From positions 2,542,001-2,606,000 of the forward strand of contig NZ_AP025510.1 of the NCBI RefSeq assembly GCF_024347635.1: DNA of 64,000 bases, given 5' to 3'. Positions 17,965 through 28,586 of this stretch are shown piece by piece (positions within the stretch are counted from its first letter, which is position 1; each line of letters opens with the position of its first letter). The notes under the pieces were generated by a model that was given only the letters and a program-made list of their open reading frames with translations, had not been told where the DNA came from and did not search any database. Source of the DNA: Vibrio tasmaniensis (GTDB taxonomy: Bacteria; Pseudomonadota; Gammaproteobacteria; Enterobacterales; Vibrionaceae). The position numbers and the translations under genes are program-made.

Positions 17965-19428
17965 TTAACCTAAACGGTAGTTAGGTGCTTCTTTCGTGAT
18001 TTGAACATCGTGTACGTGAGATTCTTTCATGCCCGCACCAGAGATACGAACAAACTCAGCTTTAGTACGCATGTCTTCAACAGTTGCAGAACCCGTTAGG
18101 CCCATGCTTGAACGTAGACCGCCCATCTGTTGGTGAACGATCTCTTTTAGACGACCTTTGTATGCGATACGACCTTCAATACCTTCTGGAACAAGCTTGT
18201 CTGCAGCGTTGTCAGATTGGAAGTAACGGTCAGAAGAACCTTGAGACATAGCGCCAAGAGAACCCATACCACGGTAAGACTTGTAAGAACGACCGTTGTA
18301 AAGGATAACTTCACCCGGTGCTTCTTCAGTACCCGCGAACATTGAACCAACCATCACACAAGATGCGCCAGCAACGATAGCTTTACAGATATCGCCAGAG
18401 AAGCGGATGCCGCCATCTGCGATTACTGGAATACCGTATTCGTTAGCCACTTCAGCTGCGTCTGCGATTGCTGTTACTTGAGGAACACCAACACCAGTAA
18501 CGATACGAGTCGTACAGATTGAACCCGGGCCGATACCCACTTTAACTGCACTCACACCGGCTTCGATAAGAGCACGAGCGCCAGCGCCAGTTGCTACGTT
18601 ACCACCGATGATTTGTAGATCAGGGTATGCAGCACGCGTATCACGGATACGGTTAAGTACGCCTTCAGAGTGACCGTGTGAAGAGTCGATAAGTAGAACG
18701 TCTACGCCAGCTTCAACAAGAGCAGCAACGCGCTCTTCGTTACCAGCACCAGCACCAACAGCTGCGCCTACACGTAGGCTGCCGCGCTCATCTTTACAAG
18801 CGTTTGGTTTACGTTCTGCTTTATGGAAATCTTTTGCAGTGATCATTCCCGTTAGTTGGAAGTCATCATTTACAACAAGAACTTTTTCAACACGCGCTTC
18901 GTGCATTTTCTCTTGAACTTCTTCACGAGTTGCACCTTCTTTAACAGAAGCAAGGCGAGCTTTAGGCGTCATTACTACGTCAACTTTCTTAGAAAGGTCA
19001 GTCACAAAGCGAACGTCACGGCCAGTAATGATACCAACCAATTCGTTTGTTTCAGTAACAACAGGGAAACCGGCAAAGCCGTGTTTTTGAGTAAGGGCTA
19101 CAACATCAGCGATTGTCGCGTCAGGGTTTACAGTAACAGGGTGAGAAACCACACCTGCTTCGTAAATTTTAACCTGGCGAACCATTTCAGCTTGCTGTTC
19201 AATAGACATGTTCTTATGAATGAAGCCTATTCCGCCTTCTTGTGCCAGTGCAATCGCTAGGCGAGCTTCTGTCACAGTATCCATCGATGCAGAGATCATT
19301 GGAATGTTAAGGGAAATATTCTTCGTCAACTGAGTGCGAAGATCAGCTGTATTAGGGAGAACGGTGGAGTGTGCTGGCACTAGCAGTACGTCGTCGAATG
19401 TCAGCGCTTCTTTGGCAATTCTTAGCAT
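17965..19428 (-). CDS. guaB: Inosine-5'-monophosphate dehydrogenase
   Basis: The enzyme oxidises IMP to XMP with NAD+, the committed step to guanine nucleotides. The barrel has the catalytic loop [13 protein letters not shown] with the nucleophilic cysteine, and the [11 protein letters not shown] and [14 protein letters not shown] (flap) blocks. Two CBS domains interrupt the barrel at about residues 95-205. I place the start at ATG 19428 ([13 protein letters not shown], 487 residues), as in E. coli; the longer reading would need a TTG two codons upstream. It is followed by its own terminator and preceded by a sigma-70-type promoter. Confidence 0.97.
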   Translation of the reverse strand: MLRIAKEALTFDDVLLVPAHSTVLPNTADLRTQLTKNISLNIPMISASMDTVTEARLAIALAQEGGIGFIHKNMSIEQQAEMVRQVKIYEAGVVSHPVTVNPDATIADVVALTQKHGFAGFPVVTETNELVGIITGRDVRFVTDLSKKVDVVMTPKARLASVKEGATREEVQEKMHEARVEKVLVVNDDFQLTGMITAKDFHKAERKPNACKDERGSLRVGAAVGAGAGNEERVAALVEAGVDVLLIDSSHGHSEGVLNRIRDTRAAYPDLQIIGGNVATGAGARALIEAGVSAVKVGIGPGSICTTRIVTGVGVPQVTAIADAAEVANEYGIPVIADGGIRFSGDICKAIVAGASCVMVGSMFAGTEEAPGEVILYNGRSYKSYRGMGSLGAMSQGSSDRYFQSDNAADKLVPEGIEGRIAYKGRLKEIVHQQMGGLRSSMGLTGSATVEDMRTKAEFVRISGAGMKESHVHDVQITKEAPNYRLG

Positions 19429-19545
19429 TTGCAATATCTCACAATAATAGGAGTAAAAAGAAACAATCCAATCTCATCGTTTCGCCTAATGAGGGCAGCC
19501 AATTAAGGAAAATCAAACTGCATTTGGATTAGATATTGCGGACGG

Positions 19546-19574
19546 ATTATACGGCCAACGAAATCGCTTGGCTA
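19546..19574 (-). promoter_or_regulatory. Candidate guaB promoter
   Basis: On the minus strand TAGCCA, a 17-nt spacer, then a perfect TATAAT, followed by a GC-rich discriminator (CCGTCCGC) of the kind seen in promoters under stringent control. It is 118 nt before the guaB start. Confidence 0.6.
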
Positions 19575-19699
19575 CACATTTTTATACTTTTAATTTGCAT
19601 TCACCCCCTTGCTATGTATTATATTGCCGCTATCTTCCATACTCACGCCCAGTGAGATTCCAAGATAAAGACCTTCCTTCAAGGATAGATAGCGCTTCT

Positions 19700-21046
19700 A
19701 TGACCAATCCAAACATCTTTACTGTTTCTCGCCTCAACTCAGAGGTTCGTCTCCTATTAGAAAACGAAATGGGAATAGTCTGGCTCGTTGGTGAAATCTC
19801 AAATTTCTCTGCACCTGTCTCTGGTCACTGGTACCTCACGCTTAAAGATTCTCTAGCTCAAGTTAAATGCGCCATGTTTCGTGGCAATAACCGCCGTGTG
19901 ACTTTTAAGCCTCAGAACGGTAATCAAGTGTTAGTCAAAGCACGTCTGTCTCTTTATGAGCCACGCGGTGACTATCAACTTATCATCGAAAGCATGCAGC
20001 CAGAAGGTGACGGCAAGCTTCAGCAAGAGTTTGAAAAACTTAAGATGAACTTGGCGGCGGAAGGTTTATTTGCTCAGTCCAGTAAACAAATTCTTCCAGA
20101 ACATCCTAAATGCGTCGGTGTTATCACCTCAAAAACAGGCGCAGCCCTCTTCGATATTCTCGATGTACTGAAAAGACGCGATCCTTCATTGCCTGTTGTG
20201 GTTTACCCAACCATGGTTCAGGGCGAAGAAGCGGCGATTCAAATTGCTCAAGCAATTGGGCGTGCCAATGAACGCAATGAGTGTGATGTATTGATCGTTG
20301 GCCGAGGCGGCGGTTCTTTGGAAGATCTATGGTGCTTTAATAATGAGATCGTAGCTCGCACCATTGCAGCAAGTCAGATCCCGATTATCAGCGCCGTTGG
20401 ACACGAAGTTGATGTCACTATCGCCGATTTCGTCGCAGATATGCGTGCTCCAACGCCATCAGCAGCCGCTGAATTGGTTAGCCGTGACAACAGTCATAAA
20501 GAGCAAGCTTATGCGTCTAAACGTGCTCGTTTAGTGAGTGCGATTCGTCATGTGTTAATCAAACAAGCGCAATCAACTCAAACGTTGAAATACCGCTTAG
20601 AGAAACAACACCCGAGCTACCAACTGCAAAAGCAGAGTCAGCAACTTGATGACTTAGACATGCGTTTGCGTCGTGGTATGACTCAATACCTAAAGCAGCA
20701 TGCGCAGCGTGTTGAACGTAAGCAGCACCAACTTCAGCTGAACTCGCCAGTGAAACGCCTTGGTGAACAGAAACTGCATCTACAACGTTCAGAGCAAAAG
20801 CTATTGGATGCAATGGACAAGACATTACTGACTACTCGCCACCAACTAGCCATGGCTGCCGAAAAGTTAGAAACCGTAAGTCCATTAGCAACCCTAAAAC
20901 GTGGCTACAGCATTACCCATTCAGCATCGAGTAAAACTGTATCATCCGTTAACGATATCGAAGTCGGTGAAGTGATCACCACCCAAGTTGAAGACGGTGT
21001 GATTGAATCGCAAGTGACAACAAGATTCGCTAAGAGCGAGCTCTAG
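19700..21046 (+). CDS. xseA: Exodeoxyribonuclease VII large subunit
   Basis: The 448-residue protein begins MTNPNIFTVSRLNSEVR, the usual family start; the open frame extends 44 codons further upstream, but that extension lacks any family match. An N-terminal OB-fold (about 1-100) is followed by the catalytic domain with GVITSKTGAALFDIL, DVLIVGRGGGSLEDLWCFNN and SAVGHEVDVTIADFVAD, then a long coiled-coil region (about 265-400) and a C-terminal GYSI segment. With XseB (not in this window) it degrades single-stranded DNA to oligonucleotides. It is divergent from guaB, as in other enterics and vibrios. Confidence 0.97.
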   Translation: MTNPNIFTVSRLNSEVRLLLENEMGIVWLVGEISNFSAPVSGHWYLTLKDSLAQVKCAMFRGNNRRVTFKPQNGNQVLVKARLSLYEPRGDYQLIIESMQPEGDGKLQQEFEKLKMNLAAEGLFAQSSKQILPEHPKCVGVITSKTGAALFDILDVLKRRDPSLPVVVYPTMVQGEEAAIQIAQAIGRANERNECDVLIVGRGGGSLEDLWCFNNEIVARTIAASQIPIISAVGHEVDVTIADFVADMRAPTPSAAAELVSRDNSHKEQAYASKRARLVSAIRHVLIKQAQSTQTLKYRLEKQHPSYQLQKQSQQLDDLDMRLRRGMTQYLKQHAQRVERKQHQLQLNSPVKRLGEQKLHLQRSEQKLLDAMDKTLLTTRHQLAMAAEKLETVSPLATLKRGYSITHSASSKTVSSVNDIEVGEVITTQVEDGVIESQVTTRFAKSEL

Positions 21047-21059
21047 GTTCATTAGATAC

Positions 21060-21091
21060 AAAAAAGACCCAACACTTTGGTATTGAGTCTC
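21060..21091 (-). terminator. Terminator downstream of the zinc ribbon gene
   Basis: On the minus strand AGACTCAATAC pairs with GTGTTGGGTCT (two G-U pairs), followed by TTTTTTG. On the plus strand the same positions are mismatches, so it favours the minus-strand gene, although xseA ends just before it. Confidence 0.8.
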
Positions 21092-21135
21092 TGATATAAC
21101 ATCACCGATTGTCGTTCAAACCAAATAATTTAAGG

Positions 21136-21369
21136 CTATTCCGCTGGTTGGAATTCGAACTTTACTCTCGATTTAGATTTAAGCTCATTACACTCACCAT
21201 TACAAAAATAGCTCGCTGCACCACAAGCTTGAAGCTTCTCAAGTTGGCTGCTGCACTCAGGGCAAAACCCAACCTTAGTAAAGTGTGCCTGACAACTTTC
21301 ACAGTGATACTTTCCATCCCAACCTAGCTCAGATTGGCACTTAGGGCAGATATTTTCACTCATTAGCAT
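21136..21369 (-). CDS. yfgJ: Zinc ribbon protein, YfgJ-like
   Basis: A 77-residue protein with four CX2C-type pairs: CPKCQ, CESCQ, CPECS and the distal CGAASYFCNGEC. This matches the E. coli YfgJ double zinc ribbon family in length and cysteine spacing. Function is unknown; such proteins are small cytoplasmic zinc binders. It is next to xseA/guaB as in E. coli. It lies 30 nt downstream of the diguanylate cyclase gene on the same strand and may be co-transcribed with it. Confidence 0.85.
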   Translation of the reverse strand: MLMSENICPKCQSELGWDGKYHCESCQAHFTKVGFCPECSSQLEKLQACGAASYFCNGECNELKSKSRVKFEFQPAE

Positions 21370-21399
21370 TTCCTAATTCACAACTATTTTTACAATCTA

Positions 21400-22401
21400 C
21401 TATTGCTGAGACTTGGTTTGCTTGATTTGGTACATGTTCTTATCAGCTTGTGCGATCAAGGCTTCCAATAACTCTGGATCTTTCTCATAAGCAAGCCCAA
21501 TACTGACTGAAAACTGAGTGCCATCGATATAGAGAGCTTGCTCCAAGGCTCTTTCTAAGCTTTGATAAAAGTTCAGCACGCTTTCTCGATCATTAAAACA
21601 AGAAAACACCACAAACTCATCGCCACCATAGCGCCCTATCTTGGCACAGGCAGTGGTCGCTTGATCAAGCACTTTTGCAACGGCTAACAACACCTTATCG
21701 CCAAAGCTGTGGCCAAACCTATCATTTATTGACTTAAATTTATCGACATCAACAAACAAGCACGCCATCACTTTTTCTGAAAAACAGCGCTTAGTTAGCA
21801 CTAGCTCAGCTTCTCTCAGCAGCGCTCTGCGATTCAAACTGTGTGTTAGGGAGTCTCGATTAGCAAAAAAGTTGAGTTGATTCTCTAACTCATACTTCTC
21901 GAGTGCCACTGAATACAGAGAAGCCAATAGCTCTAAGATCTCAAGTTCACACTCATGGGGCTCTGAGATGTACTGACTGTAAATTGCGAAGGTACCTAAT
22001 ACATGGCCGTTTGAAGAGATAATTGGCACAGACCAACATGCATGAAGATTAGCCTGATTGGTTAAGGCTAAGAAAGGAGTCCAATTCGGGTGTGCGTTAA
22101 TATTGGAAACTATGACAGCTTTCTTAAGTGCCGCCGCTTCGCCACAAGAACCAATCCCAGCACCAATCCCAACCCCTTCAATCTGCTGGTTATAAAAATC
22201 AGGTAAGTTTGGAGCATACTCTAAATGCAATGTATTCGATTCAGGGTTTAGCAATAAAATAGAGGCCATTCTTTCACCAAAAATTTGCTCGGTGAGTTGA
22301 ATGATCTTGCGATTTAATTCTTTGCGCTCCAACCCAAGGGCAAGCTTTCGAAGCAAGCTGTTTACTGCTCGGTGACCTTCTAATAAAAATTGTTGTTTCA
22401 T
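21400..22401 (-). CDS. GAF-GGDEF diguanylate cyclase
   Basis: The 333-residue protein has an N-terminal GAF sensor domain (about 20-168; GVGIGAGIGSCGEAA and CWSVPI are typical GAF blocks) and a C-terminal GGDEF domain with RYGGDEF at 257-263 and the start DSLTHSLNRRAL. The intact GGDEF predicts synthesis of c-di-GMP from two GTP. The RxxD inhibitory site five residues before GGDEF is absent (TTACAK), so classic product inhibition is unlikely. No membrane segment, so cytoplasmic. The GAF ligand is unknown. Confidence 0.92.
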   Translation of the reverse strand: MKQQFLLEGHRAVNSLLRKLALGLERKELNRKIIQLTEQIFGERMASILLLNPESNTLHLEYAPNLPDFYNQQIEGVGIGAGIGSCGEAAALKKAVIVSNINAHPNWTPFLALTNQANLHACWSVPIISSNGHVLGTFAIYSQYISEPHECELEILELLASLYSVALEKYELENQLNFFANRDSLTHSLNRRALLREAELVLTKRCFSEKVMACLFVDVDKFKSINDRFGHSFGDKVLLAVAKVLDQATTACAKIGRYGGDEFVVFSCFNDRESVLNFYQSLERALEQALYIDGTQFSVSIGLAYEKDPELLEALIAQADKNMYQIKQTKSQQ

Positions 22402-22691
22402 TTACTAAAGCTTTCAATTGTGTACTGGGAACAGCTTGTTCTTATGCAAGCCTCTATACTGGTCAATATTAACACACTAAATTGTCACAACACACCACCG
22501 AAGATCATAGGTTGATCTTTTGCTTTATCTACTTTGATCAGCGATCTACCCCAAAAAGAATATTTATATCACCACACACCGAAAGCATAAGTTACATATG
22601 CTGCATTTCAATTTCAAGTGACATATAAAACCAAATTAAAAATAAAAACACATACAGATCAGAATAATCTATTTCCGATCTTTAATTGAGA

Positions 22692-23612
22692 TCATCGAGA
22701 TACACACGTCTGCATTTCGATATGTTGATCATCTAATTGGGTTAACTTAACCGATAATGCCTTAAGTTCTGACGTATTATCAATGTGAGTACCACCACAC
22801 GGAATAGAAACTAAAGTCTCGTCATCTAGCTGCCATTCCCAGTAGCGAGAGTCTGTTAACGCCTCACCTTCTAGTCTCATCGTTACAAGAGTCGATTCAA
22901 CAAGCCAGCCTGCAATCATCTGGTTGATGTCGGCCTCAATGCCATCAAGGTTCGTTAGCATGTCAGCCACGTTCAGACCGCGTTTCTTCAAGGTTTTACC
23001 TAAACGATACTTATCGGTACACAACTCTGGAGTCACAAAGCTAGTCACCTGTGCGTAGCTATTGAAGTCATAGCTGCCGAATGGATCTTTTCTGTCTGCA
23101 TCTTTACGCCAGTAACTCTCAGCCAATACTTTATTCAAGGCTAAGAAAGCAATATGTCCGGCACTATGACCGCGGCTCAAACTGGCTTGGTGCTCTTTAT
23201 CAACCGACAACTCAATTTCATCGCCCATGTTAATCATAGAAGCTGATACAGGTAGTTGGTGGACAACCACAAACGCCCACCCTTCCGTATCACGCTTAAC
23301 AGGGATATCTGCTGCAATATAAAGATTTCCAGTAGATTGCTCTATTGCACCAACAAGGCAATCTTCAACAATATACTGTTCACCACCTACGCTGACAAAA
23401 CCTCGGTCTGCTGGGTGATCGGGCCAAATATGACTCACAGGGTGGAAAGGTGTCACGTCAGTGATCAAGTGAGTTTTGCTGTCGTCACTTTCAACGTACA
23501 CCGCTTTTGCATTGAGCAGCCAAGTTTGATGACAAAATTGAGTGATGGTTGGTGTGATGACTATTGTTGGTTTCATGGATGTCGCAGGTGTATTCAAATC
23601 GCTAATGGCCAT
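22692..23612 (-). CDS. Alanyl-tRNA editing protein (AlaX-like)
   Basis: The 306-residue protein resembles the AlaRS editing domain: RGHSAGHIAFLAL supplies the first zinc-binding HxxxH, and CGGTHIDN the second site (C and H). Free-standing AlaX proteins deacylate mischarged Ser- or Gly-tRNA(Ala), and the N-terminal half here resembles the AlaX-M/L beta-barrel. No signal peptide. The length suggests an AlaX-M or unusual variant; in some vibrios it is labelled metal-dependent hydrolase. It lies between der (with a terminator between) and a long gap before the diguanylate cyclase gene. Confidence 0.85.
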   Translation of the reverse strand: MAISDLNTPATSMKPTIVITPTITQFCHQTWLLNAKAVYVESDDSKTHLITDVTPFHPVSHIWPDHPADRGFVSVGGEQYIVEDCLVGAIEQSTGNLYIAADIPVKRDTEGWAFVVVHQLPVSASMINMGDEIELSVDKEHQASLSRGHSAGHIAFLALNKVLAESYWRKDADRKDPFGSYDFNSYAQVTSFVTPELCTDKYRLGKTLKKRGLNVADMLTNLDGIEADINQMIAGWLVESTLVTMRLEGEALTDSRYWEWQLDDETLVSIPCGGTHIDNTSELKALSVKLTQLDDQHIEMQTCVSR

Positions 23613-23697
23613 ATCATTCTTCTTTTGGAATCTAGTCTGATTCGTTAAGCCATAGCGATACGAAAAGGTGCAGTTATGGCTTAACGTGAATTTTGCT

Positions 23698-23727
23698 TAA
23701 AAAAATACCCGAGACAGGCTCGGGTAT
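23698..23727 (-). terminator. Intrinsic terminator of der
   Basis: On the minus strand ATACCCGAG pairs with CTCGGGTAT (loop of 5) and is followed by TTTTTTT. It begins 19 nt past the der stop. Confidence 0.95.
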
Positions 23728-23745
23728 CAAATCTATTGGAAAGGT

Positions 23746-25227
23746 TTACTTACGACCTTTAACCATGCTCATCATACGCTTACGTTTACGTTCTTGAGAA
23801 ATTGTCAGCTTGGTTGTCTTAGCTTCAAATGGGTTCTCGCTGTTCTGGAATTGAATGCGGATAGGTGTACCCATAATTTCTAGTGAACGACGGTAGTAGT
23901 TCATCAAGAATCGTTTGTATGAATCTGGCAAGTTACGTACTTGGTTACCATGGATAACGATAATCGGTGGGTTGTAGCCACCAGCGTGCGCGTATTTGAG
24001 TTTCACACGACGGCCACGAACCATAGGCGGTTGGTGATCATCGGTTGCCATTTTCATGATACGAGTTAGAACAGAAGTACCAACACGAGTCGTTGCTGAC
24101 TTATAAGCTTCTTGAACAGACTCAAACAAGTGACCAACACCAGTACCGTGAAGTGCAGAGATAAAGTGAATACGCGCGAAATCAACGAAACCTAAACGAC
24201 GATCTAGTTCTTTCTTAACACGATCTTTAACGTCGTTATCTAGGCCATCCCACTTGTTTACGGCAATAACAATTGAACGACCAGCATTCAACGCAAAGCC
24301 TAACAAGCTTAGATCTTGATCTGAGATGTTCTCGCGAGCATCGATAAGCAGTAATACAACGTTAGCATCTTCAATCGCTTTCAGTGTTTTAACCACTGAG
24401 AACTTCTCAACTGTTTCATTGATATTTTTACGGCGACGAACACCCGCAGTATCAATCAGAACGTATTCACGCTCATCACGCTGCATCGGAATGTAGATAG
24501 AGTCACGAGTTGTACCTGGCATATCGTAAACAACAACACGTTCTTCACCAAGAATACGGTTAGTTAGTGTTGATTTACCTACGTTAGGACGACCAATGAT
24601 CGCTAGCTTAATCGGTTGATCTTGAAGGCGCTTGAATTCTTCTTCCGCTTCTTCTTCAGTGAAATCAACTTGCTCTTCTTCTTCGTCTTCAAATTCAGTT
24701 AAATCGCTTACTTCGCCATTCTCAGCTTTTAACGCTTCAGCGAATGGGTTTAGAGCAAGATCAATCAACGCAGTTACACCACGACCGTGCGCTGCAGCGA
24801 TTTGGTACATGTCTTCTACGCCTAGTTGCCAGAAATCAGCACTTGCAGCATCAGGGTCGATACCATCAACCTTGTTTACTACTAGCATTGAAGGCTTTTC
24901 TAGTTGACGAAGGTGCTTAGCAATAGCTACGTCTGAAGGTGTTAGACCCGCACGGCCATCTACCATAAATAGAACGACATCAGCTTCATCAATCGCCGCT
25001 AGCGACTGTTCAGCCATTTTAGTTTCAACACCTTCTTCGGTACCGTCGATACCACCAGTGTCGATAACAATAAAGTCATGCTCGCTAAAATGAGCATGAC
25101 CGTATTTACGGTCACGCGTTAAGCCAGGGAAATCCGCAACCAATGCATCACGAGTTCGAGTCAATCGGTTAAATAACGTAGATTTACCTACGTTCGGACG
25201 CCCTACTAGAGCAACAACAGGTACCAT
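23746..25227 (-). CDS. der: Ribosome biogenesis GTPase Der (EngA)
   Basis: The 493-residue protein has two tandem Era-like GTPase domains, each with a P-loop [10 protein letters not shown] (near residues 8 and 212), DTGG and DTAG G3 motifs and NKVD / NKWD G4 motifs, linked by an acidic stretch ([20 protein letters not shown], about 170-190), and a C-terminal KH-like domain. Der is needed for 50S subunit maturation. The acidic linker is characteristic of gammaproteobacterial Der. It is last in the bamB-yfgM-hisS-ispG-rodZ block, with a hairpin between bamB and der. Confidence 0.98.
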   Translation of the reverse strand: MVPVVALVGRPNVGKSTLFNRLTRTRDALVADFPGLTRDRKYGHAHFSEHDFIVIDTGGIDGTEEGVETKMAEQSLAAIDEADVVLFMVDGRAGLTPSDVAIAKHLRQLEKPSMLVVNKVDGIDPDAASADFWQLGVEDMYQIAAAHGRGVTALIDLALNPFAEALKAENGEVSDLTEFEDEEEEQVDFTEEEAEEEFKRLQDQPIKLAIIGRPNVGKSTLTNRILGEERVVVYDMPGTTRDSIYIPMQRDEREYVLIDTAGVRRRKNINETVEKFSVVKTLKAIEDANVVLLLIDARENISDQDLSLLGFALNAGRSIVIAVNKWDGLDNDVKDRVKKELDRRLGFVDFARIHFISALHGTGVGHLFESVQEAYKSATTRVGTSVLTRIMKMATDDHQPPMVRGRRVKLKYAHAGGYNPPIIVIHGNQVRNLPDSYKRFLMNYYRRSLEIMGTPIRIQFQNSENPFEAKTTKLTISQERKRKRMMSMVKGRK

Positions 25228-25330
25228 AACAACCTCTACAATTTCTTCTCTAAATGTAGTTATAGGTAAGCACTTGATCGCAAGTTTAAACTCTTACCTA
25301 TAACCACACGGTTTATTAATTTATAACAAC

Positions 25331-25364
25331 AAAACGGCTCCTAGCTGTTACCAACCAGGAGCCG
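25331..25364 (-). terminator. Hairpin between bamB and der
   Basis: On the minus strand CGGCTCCT pairs with AGGAGCCG around a 14-nt loop, followed by TTTTGTTGTT. It may terminate bamB transcription or attenuate read-through into der. Confidence 0.65.
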
Positions 25365-25385
25365 ACTGTGAATTATATCACGCTT

Positions 25386-26546
25386 TTATTGGCTAATCGT
25401 TAGTTTCTTTACATCGCCATTGCGAGTCGTCACTAAGTAGCCTTGAGGCATTTCAATTGGCGCAACCGCAAAGCCGCTATCATCGACCAACTGTTGAGCT
25501 ACAAACTCACCTGATGAACGATCTAACCAGTGCAGATAACCTTCCGTATCACCAACAACTACATAACCATTAATAATAGCAGGTGCTGTCAGTAAGCGGT
25601 TTTCTAACAATGGAGTGCTCCACAGTTCAGTACCACTACGCGCATCAACCGCAACCACATGGTCTTTGTCAGTCACAACGAATAAACGGCTGCCATCACT
25701 TGCCAAATCAATCGCTGACGAGTAATTACGTTTCCAAACTGGCTTGCCAGAACGAAGATCGATTGCAATCAACTGACCATTGATACCGACGGTATACAGG
25801 GTTCCACCAAGAACAACCGGTGACGCATCCACATCAACCAAACGATCAATTTCCGTTGCGCCTTTTGGTGTACCTACTGGTTGTTGCCAAATAAGCTGAC
25901 CACGATCAACGATAGCTGCGGCTAAACGACCATTCGCTGTACCCCAGAAAACACCACCAGAAACAGCTACAGGTGAGCTATCGCCACGAAGTGTTAGGCT
26001 TGGTACTTCAGTACTGATGGTCCATTTTTGCTCACCACTTTCTTGATCTAACGCGGTCAGCATGCCGCGGCTGGTATGAACAATAACCATGTTGCTTTCA
26101 GTTGCAGGGGATGCAAGCACCTCACCATTCACTGAGACACGCCACAGCTCTTCACCAGTTGATTCGTCCATCGCGATCACTTCGCCATTTTCAGAACCAA
26201 CAAATACCTTGCCGTAAGCTGCCGTTAAGCCGCCCGATAAACGAGCCAGTACTTCTTTCTCAAGATCGACTTTCCAAAGCTCTTTACCTGTTTCAGGATC
26301 AAGCGCCTTAACCATACCTTCACGGCTCGCAACAAATACTTTGTCGTAAGCCAATTCTGGCGTTAGTTTTGAAAAGTAGTGACCAACACCATCACCAACC
26401 GACGTAGACCATTCCTGACTAGGAGTGAACTCGCTGTTTACCGTTGGTACTGGCGCCATGATTACGGTGTCTTCTTCACTTGCACAGCCCGCTAGCAGGC
26501 CAAGAGCAATCGCACACAACGCCACTTTTGGAAACATCTTCTTCAT
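25386..26546 (-). CDS. bamB: Outer-membrane assembly lipoprotein BamB
   Basis: The 386-residue product has a lipoprotein signal with lipobox LAGC (C21). The mature protein is a beta-propeller of repeated PQQ-like units (for example ALDPETGKELWKVDLEKEV and AIDLRSGKPVWKRNY). BamB is the accessory lipoprotein of the BAM complex, bound to BamA and involved in folding of outer-membrane barrels. Length and repeats match E. coli BamB. It follows yfgM with 10 nt between on the minus strand. Confidence 0.96.
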   Translation of the reverse strand: MKKMFPKVALCAIALGLLAGCASEEDTVIMAPVPTVNSEFTPSQEWSTSVGDGVGHYFSKLTPELAYDKVFVASREGMVKALDPETGKELWKVDLEKEVLARLSGGLTAAYGKVFVGSENGEVIAMDESTGEELWRVSVNGEVLASPATESNMVIVHTSRGMLTALDQESGEQKWTISTEVPSLTLRGDSSPVAVSGGVFWGTANGRLAAAIVDRGQLIWQQPVGTPKGATEIDRLVDVDASPVVLGGTLYTVGINGQLIAIDLRSGKPVWKRNYSSAIDLASDGSRLFVVTDKDHVVAVDARSGTELWSTPLLENRLLTAPAIINGYVVVGDTEGYLHWLDRSSGEFVAQQLVDDSGFAVAPIEMPQGYLVTTRNGDVKKLTISQ

Positions 26547-26556
26547 TCAAAGCGCC

Positions 26557-27171
26557 TTATTTAGCTAGGTCGTCAAGTTTGATTTGAAGCGTTTGGCTCG
26601 CATCAGCAGCTTGTTGAGCTTCAGAGTAAGCACTGTAAGCCGCATCTGTGTCGCCTTTACGAAGTGAGATATCACCTCGCAGTTCAGCAACACGACCTTT
26701 CCAAGATTCGTCAGTCATCGCTTCAAGATCAGTCAATGCAGCGTCAAATTCACCCTGCTCTGCTTTGATACGTGCGGCACGGTAAGTAAGTAGTGGCGTA
26801 AGTGCCGCATCCTTAGTTGCCGATTGTGCCCACTCAAGCTGTTCAAGTGCTGCTGCAAGCTCACCCGCTTGAACTTGCGCTTTTGCTAATTGCATAGCAG
26901 CAAGTACCGAGTACTCAGCGTCTTTGTTAGCGTCGATAAAAGCTTGAATATCAGATTGAGCATCAACGCCTTTAGCATCTAGAGCTGAAATTGCAGAGGT
27001 GTAGCTTTCTGAAGCGGCTTCACGCGCTTCAACGACTGAATCTTGGTAATAGCGCCAACCAAATAGACCACCTAAACCAATAACCGCACCGAAGATTACG
27101 GCTTTACCGTTCTCTTTCCACCAATCTTTAATGGCTTCAACTTGTTGCTCTTCGCTATCGTAAAGTTCCAC
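26557..27171 (-). CDS. yfgM: YfgM family ancillary SecYEG translocon subunit
   Basis: A 204-residue protein with a membrane helix at about 22-42 (AVIFGAVIGLGGLFGWRYYQ) and a periplasmic TPR-like domain. E. coli YfgM partners with PpiD and SecYEG and influences the Rcs response. The N-terminal EEQQVEAIKDWWKENG is the family signature. It is tightly placed between hisS and bamB, the conserved gene order. Annotation is strong, mechanism known from E. coli only. Confidence 0.93.
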   Translation of the reverse strand: MELYDSEEQQVEAIKDWWKENGKAVIFGAVIGLGGLFGWRYYQDSVVEAREAASESYTSAISALDAKGVDAQSDIQAFIDANKDAEYSVLAAMQLAKAQVQAGELAAALEQLEWAQSATKDAALTPLLTYRAARIKAEQGEFDAALTDLEAMTDESWKGRVAELRGDISLRKGDTDAAYSAYSEAQQAADASQTLQIKLDDLAK

Positions 27172-27247
27172 TTCCTGTCCTCTTTAATTCTTTAAACGCC
27201 AGCATAGTGCTGACGTTGATATTCATGATGAGCGTTTGCTCAATGGC

Positions 27248-28516
27248 TTAGATTAACGCCGCAACTTTTTCTGCAACTTCCGTTTGAGACACGGTTTGTT
27301 GCTCGCCGCCAACCAAATCTTTTAGCACAACTGTATTGTCAGCAACTTCGTTCTCACCAAGTACTAACGCCACAACAGCACCTACTTTGTCAGCACGTTT
27401 GAATTGCTTCTTAAAGTTACCACCACCGAAGTGGTTCATCACACGTACGCCTTCAACGTTATCGCGTAATTGATTCGCTAACTGCATGCCCGCGATCATA
27501 GTACCTTCGCCAGCAGCAACCATGTATACGTCAACACTGCGGCGAACTTCTGTAAGCTCTAGCGTTTCCATCATAAGGACTAGACGTTCTAGACCCATAG
27601 CGAAGCCAACAGCATTGGTTGCTTTGCCGCCGAGTTGTTCAACAAGACCATCGTAACGACCACCGCCACATACTGTACCTTGAGCACCAAGGCTGTCTGT
27701 GATCCACTCAAATACGGTGCGGTTGTAGTAATCTAGGCCGCGTACTAGACGCTCGTTAACTTGGTATTCGATACCAACAGCGTCAAGAAGTTCACACAAA
27801 CCAGCAAAATGTTGCTTCGATTCTTCACCTAAATATTCAGATAGTCGAGGTGCGTCACCTAAGATAGCTTGAACATCCGGGTTCTTAGTATCAAGTACAC
27901 GTAGAGGGTTAGTGTGCATGCGACGTTTGCAGTCTTCATCTAGCACATCAATGTGTTGCTCAAGGAAAGCCACTAACGCAGTACGGTAGCTTACGCGATC
28001 TTCTTGAGAACCGATTGAGTTCAATTCAAGACGAACGTGTTTATCGATACCTAGCTCACGCCATAGACGTGCTGTCATCATAATAAGTTCTGCGTCAACG
28101 TCTGGACCGTCTAGGCCAAATACTTCCACACCACATTGGTGGAATTGACGGTAACGACCTTTTTGAGGACGCTCGTGACGGAACATTGGGCCCATGTACC
28201 ATAGACGCTGTTCATCACGGTTAATAAGGCTGTTTTGAATACATGAACGTACACAACCTGCAGTGCCTTCTGGACGCAGCGTTAGGCTGTCACCATTACG
28301 GTCATCAAAGGTGTACATCTCTTTAGAAACAACGTCTGTCTCTTCACCAACCGCACGGCTAAATAGGTTCGTCTCTTCAACGATAGGCATACGTACTTCG
28401 TTGTAACCGTATGCGCTCACCACACTTTTAACTGCGCTTTCTACTTTCTGCCACAGTGGTGATTGAGTTGGAAGGCAGTCGTTCATGCCTCGAATTGCTT
28501 GGATATTTTTAGCCAC
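27248..28516 (-). CDS. hisS: Histidyl-tRNA synthetase
   Basis: A 422-residue class II synthetase beginning at a GTG codon (28516), preceded by ACGGAA at 8 nt; this matches the known enteric N-terminus ([13 protein letters not shown]), so the longer open frame to 28570 is rejected. Class II motifs are visible: motif 2 region [17 protein letters not shown], the histidine-specific [15 protein letters not shown], and motif 3 GFAMGLERL. It charges tRNA(His). Lies between ispG and yfgM. Confidence 0.97.
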   Translation of the reverse strand: MAKNIQAIRGMNDCLPTQSPLWQKVESAVKSVVSAYGYNEVRMPIVEETNLFSRAVGEETDVVSKEMYTFDDRNGDSLTLRPEGTAGCVRSCIQNSLINRDEQRLWYMGPMFRHERPQKGRYRQFHQCGVEVFGLDGPDVDAELIMMTARLWRELGIDKHVRLELNSIGSQEDRVSYRTALVAFLEQHIDVLDEDCKRRMHTNPLRVLDTKNPDVQAILGDAPRLSEYLGEESKQHFAGLCELLDAVGIEYQVNERLVRGLDYYNRTVFEWITDSLGAQGTVCGGGRYDGLVEQLGGKATNAVGFAMGLERLVLMMETLELTEVRRSVDVYMVAAGEGTMIAGMQLANQLRDNVEGVRVMNHFGGGNFKKQFKRADKVGAVVALVLGENEVADNTVVLKDLVGGEQQTVSQTEVAEKVAALI

Positions 28517-28586
28517 AGTATTTATTCCGTAATTTCTCACGACCAGGTGTGAGTGCGAATAGACAATCACACCCCATCGCGTTGTA

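Noticed and set aside
18856..19260. Plus-strand 134-codon frame within guaB
   Set aside because: Complement of the guaB CBS region with no family match.
19568..19699. 44-codon N-terminal extension of xseA
   Set aside because: Starts at a TTG with no SD, and the family N-terminus MTNPNIFTVSRL is at 19700.
24632..24907. Plus-strand Ser-rich open frame within der
   Set aside because: It is the complement of the acidic linker of der and has no independent support.
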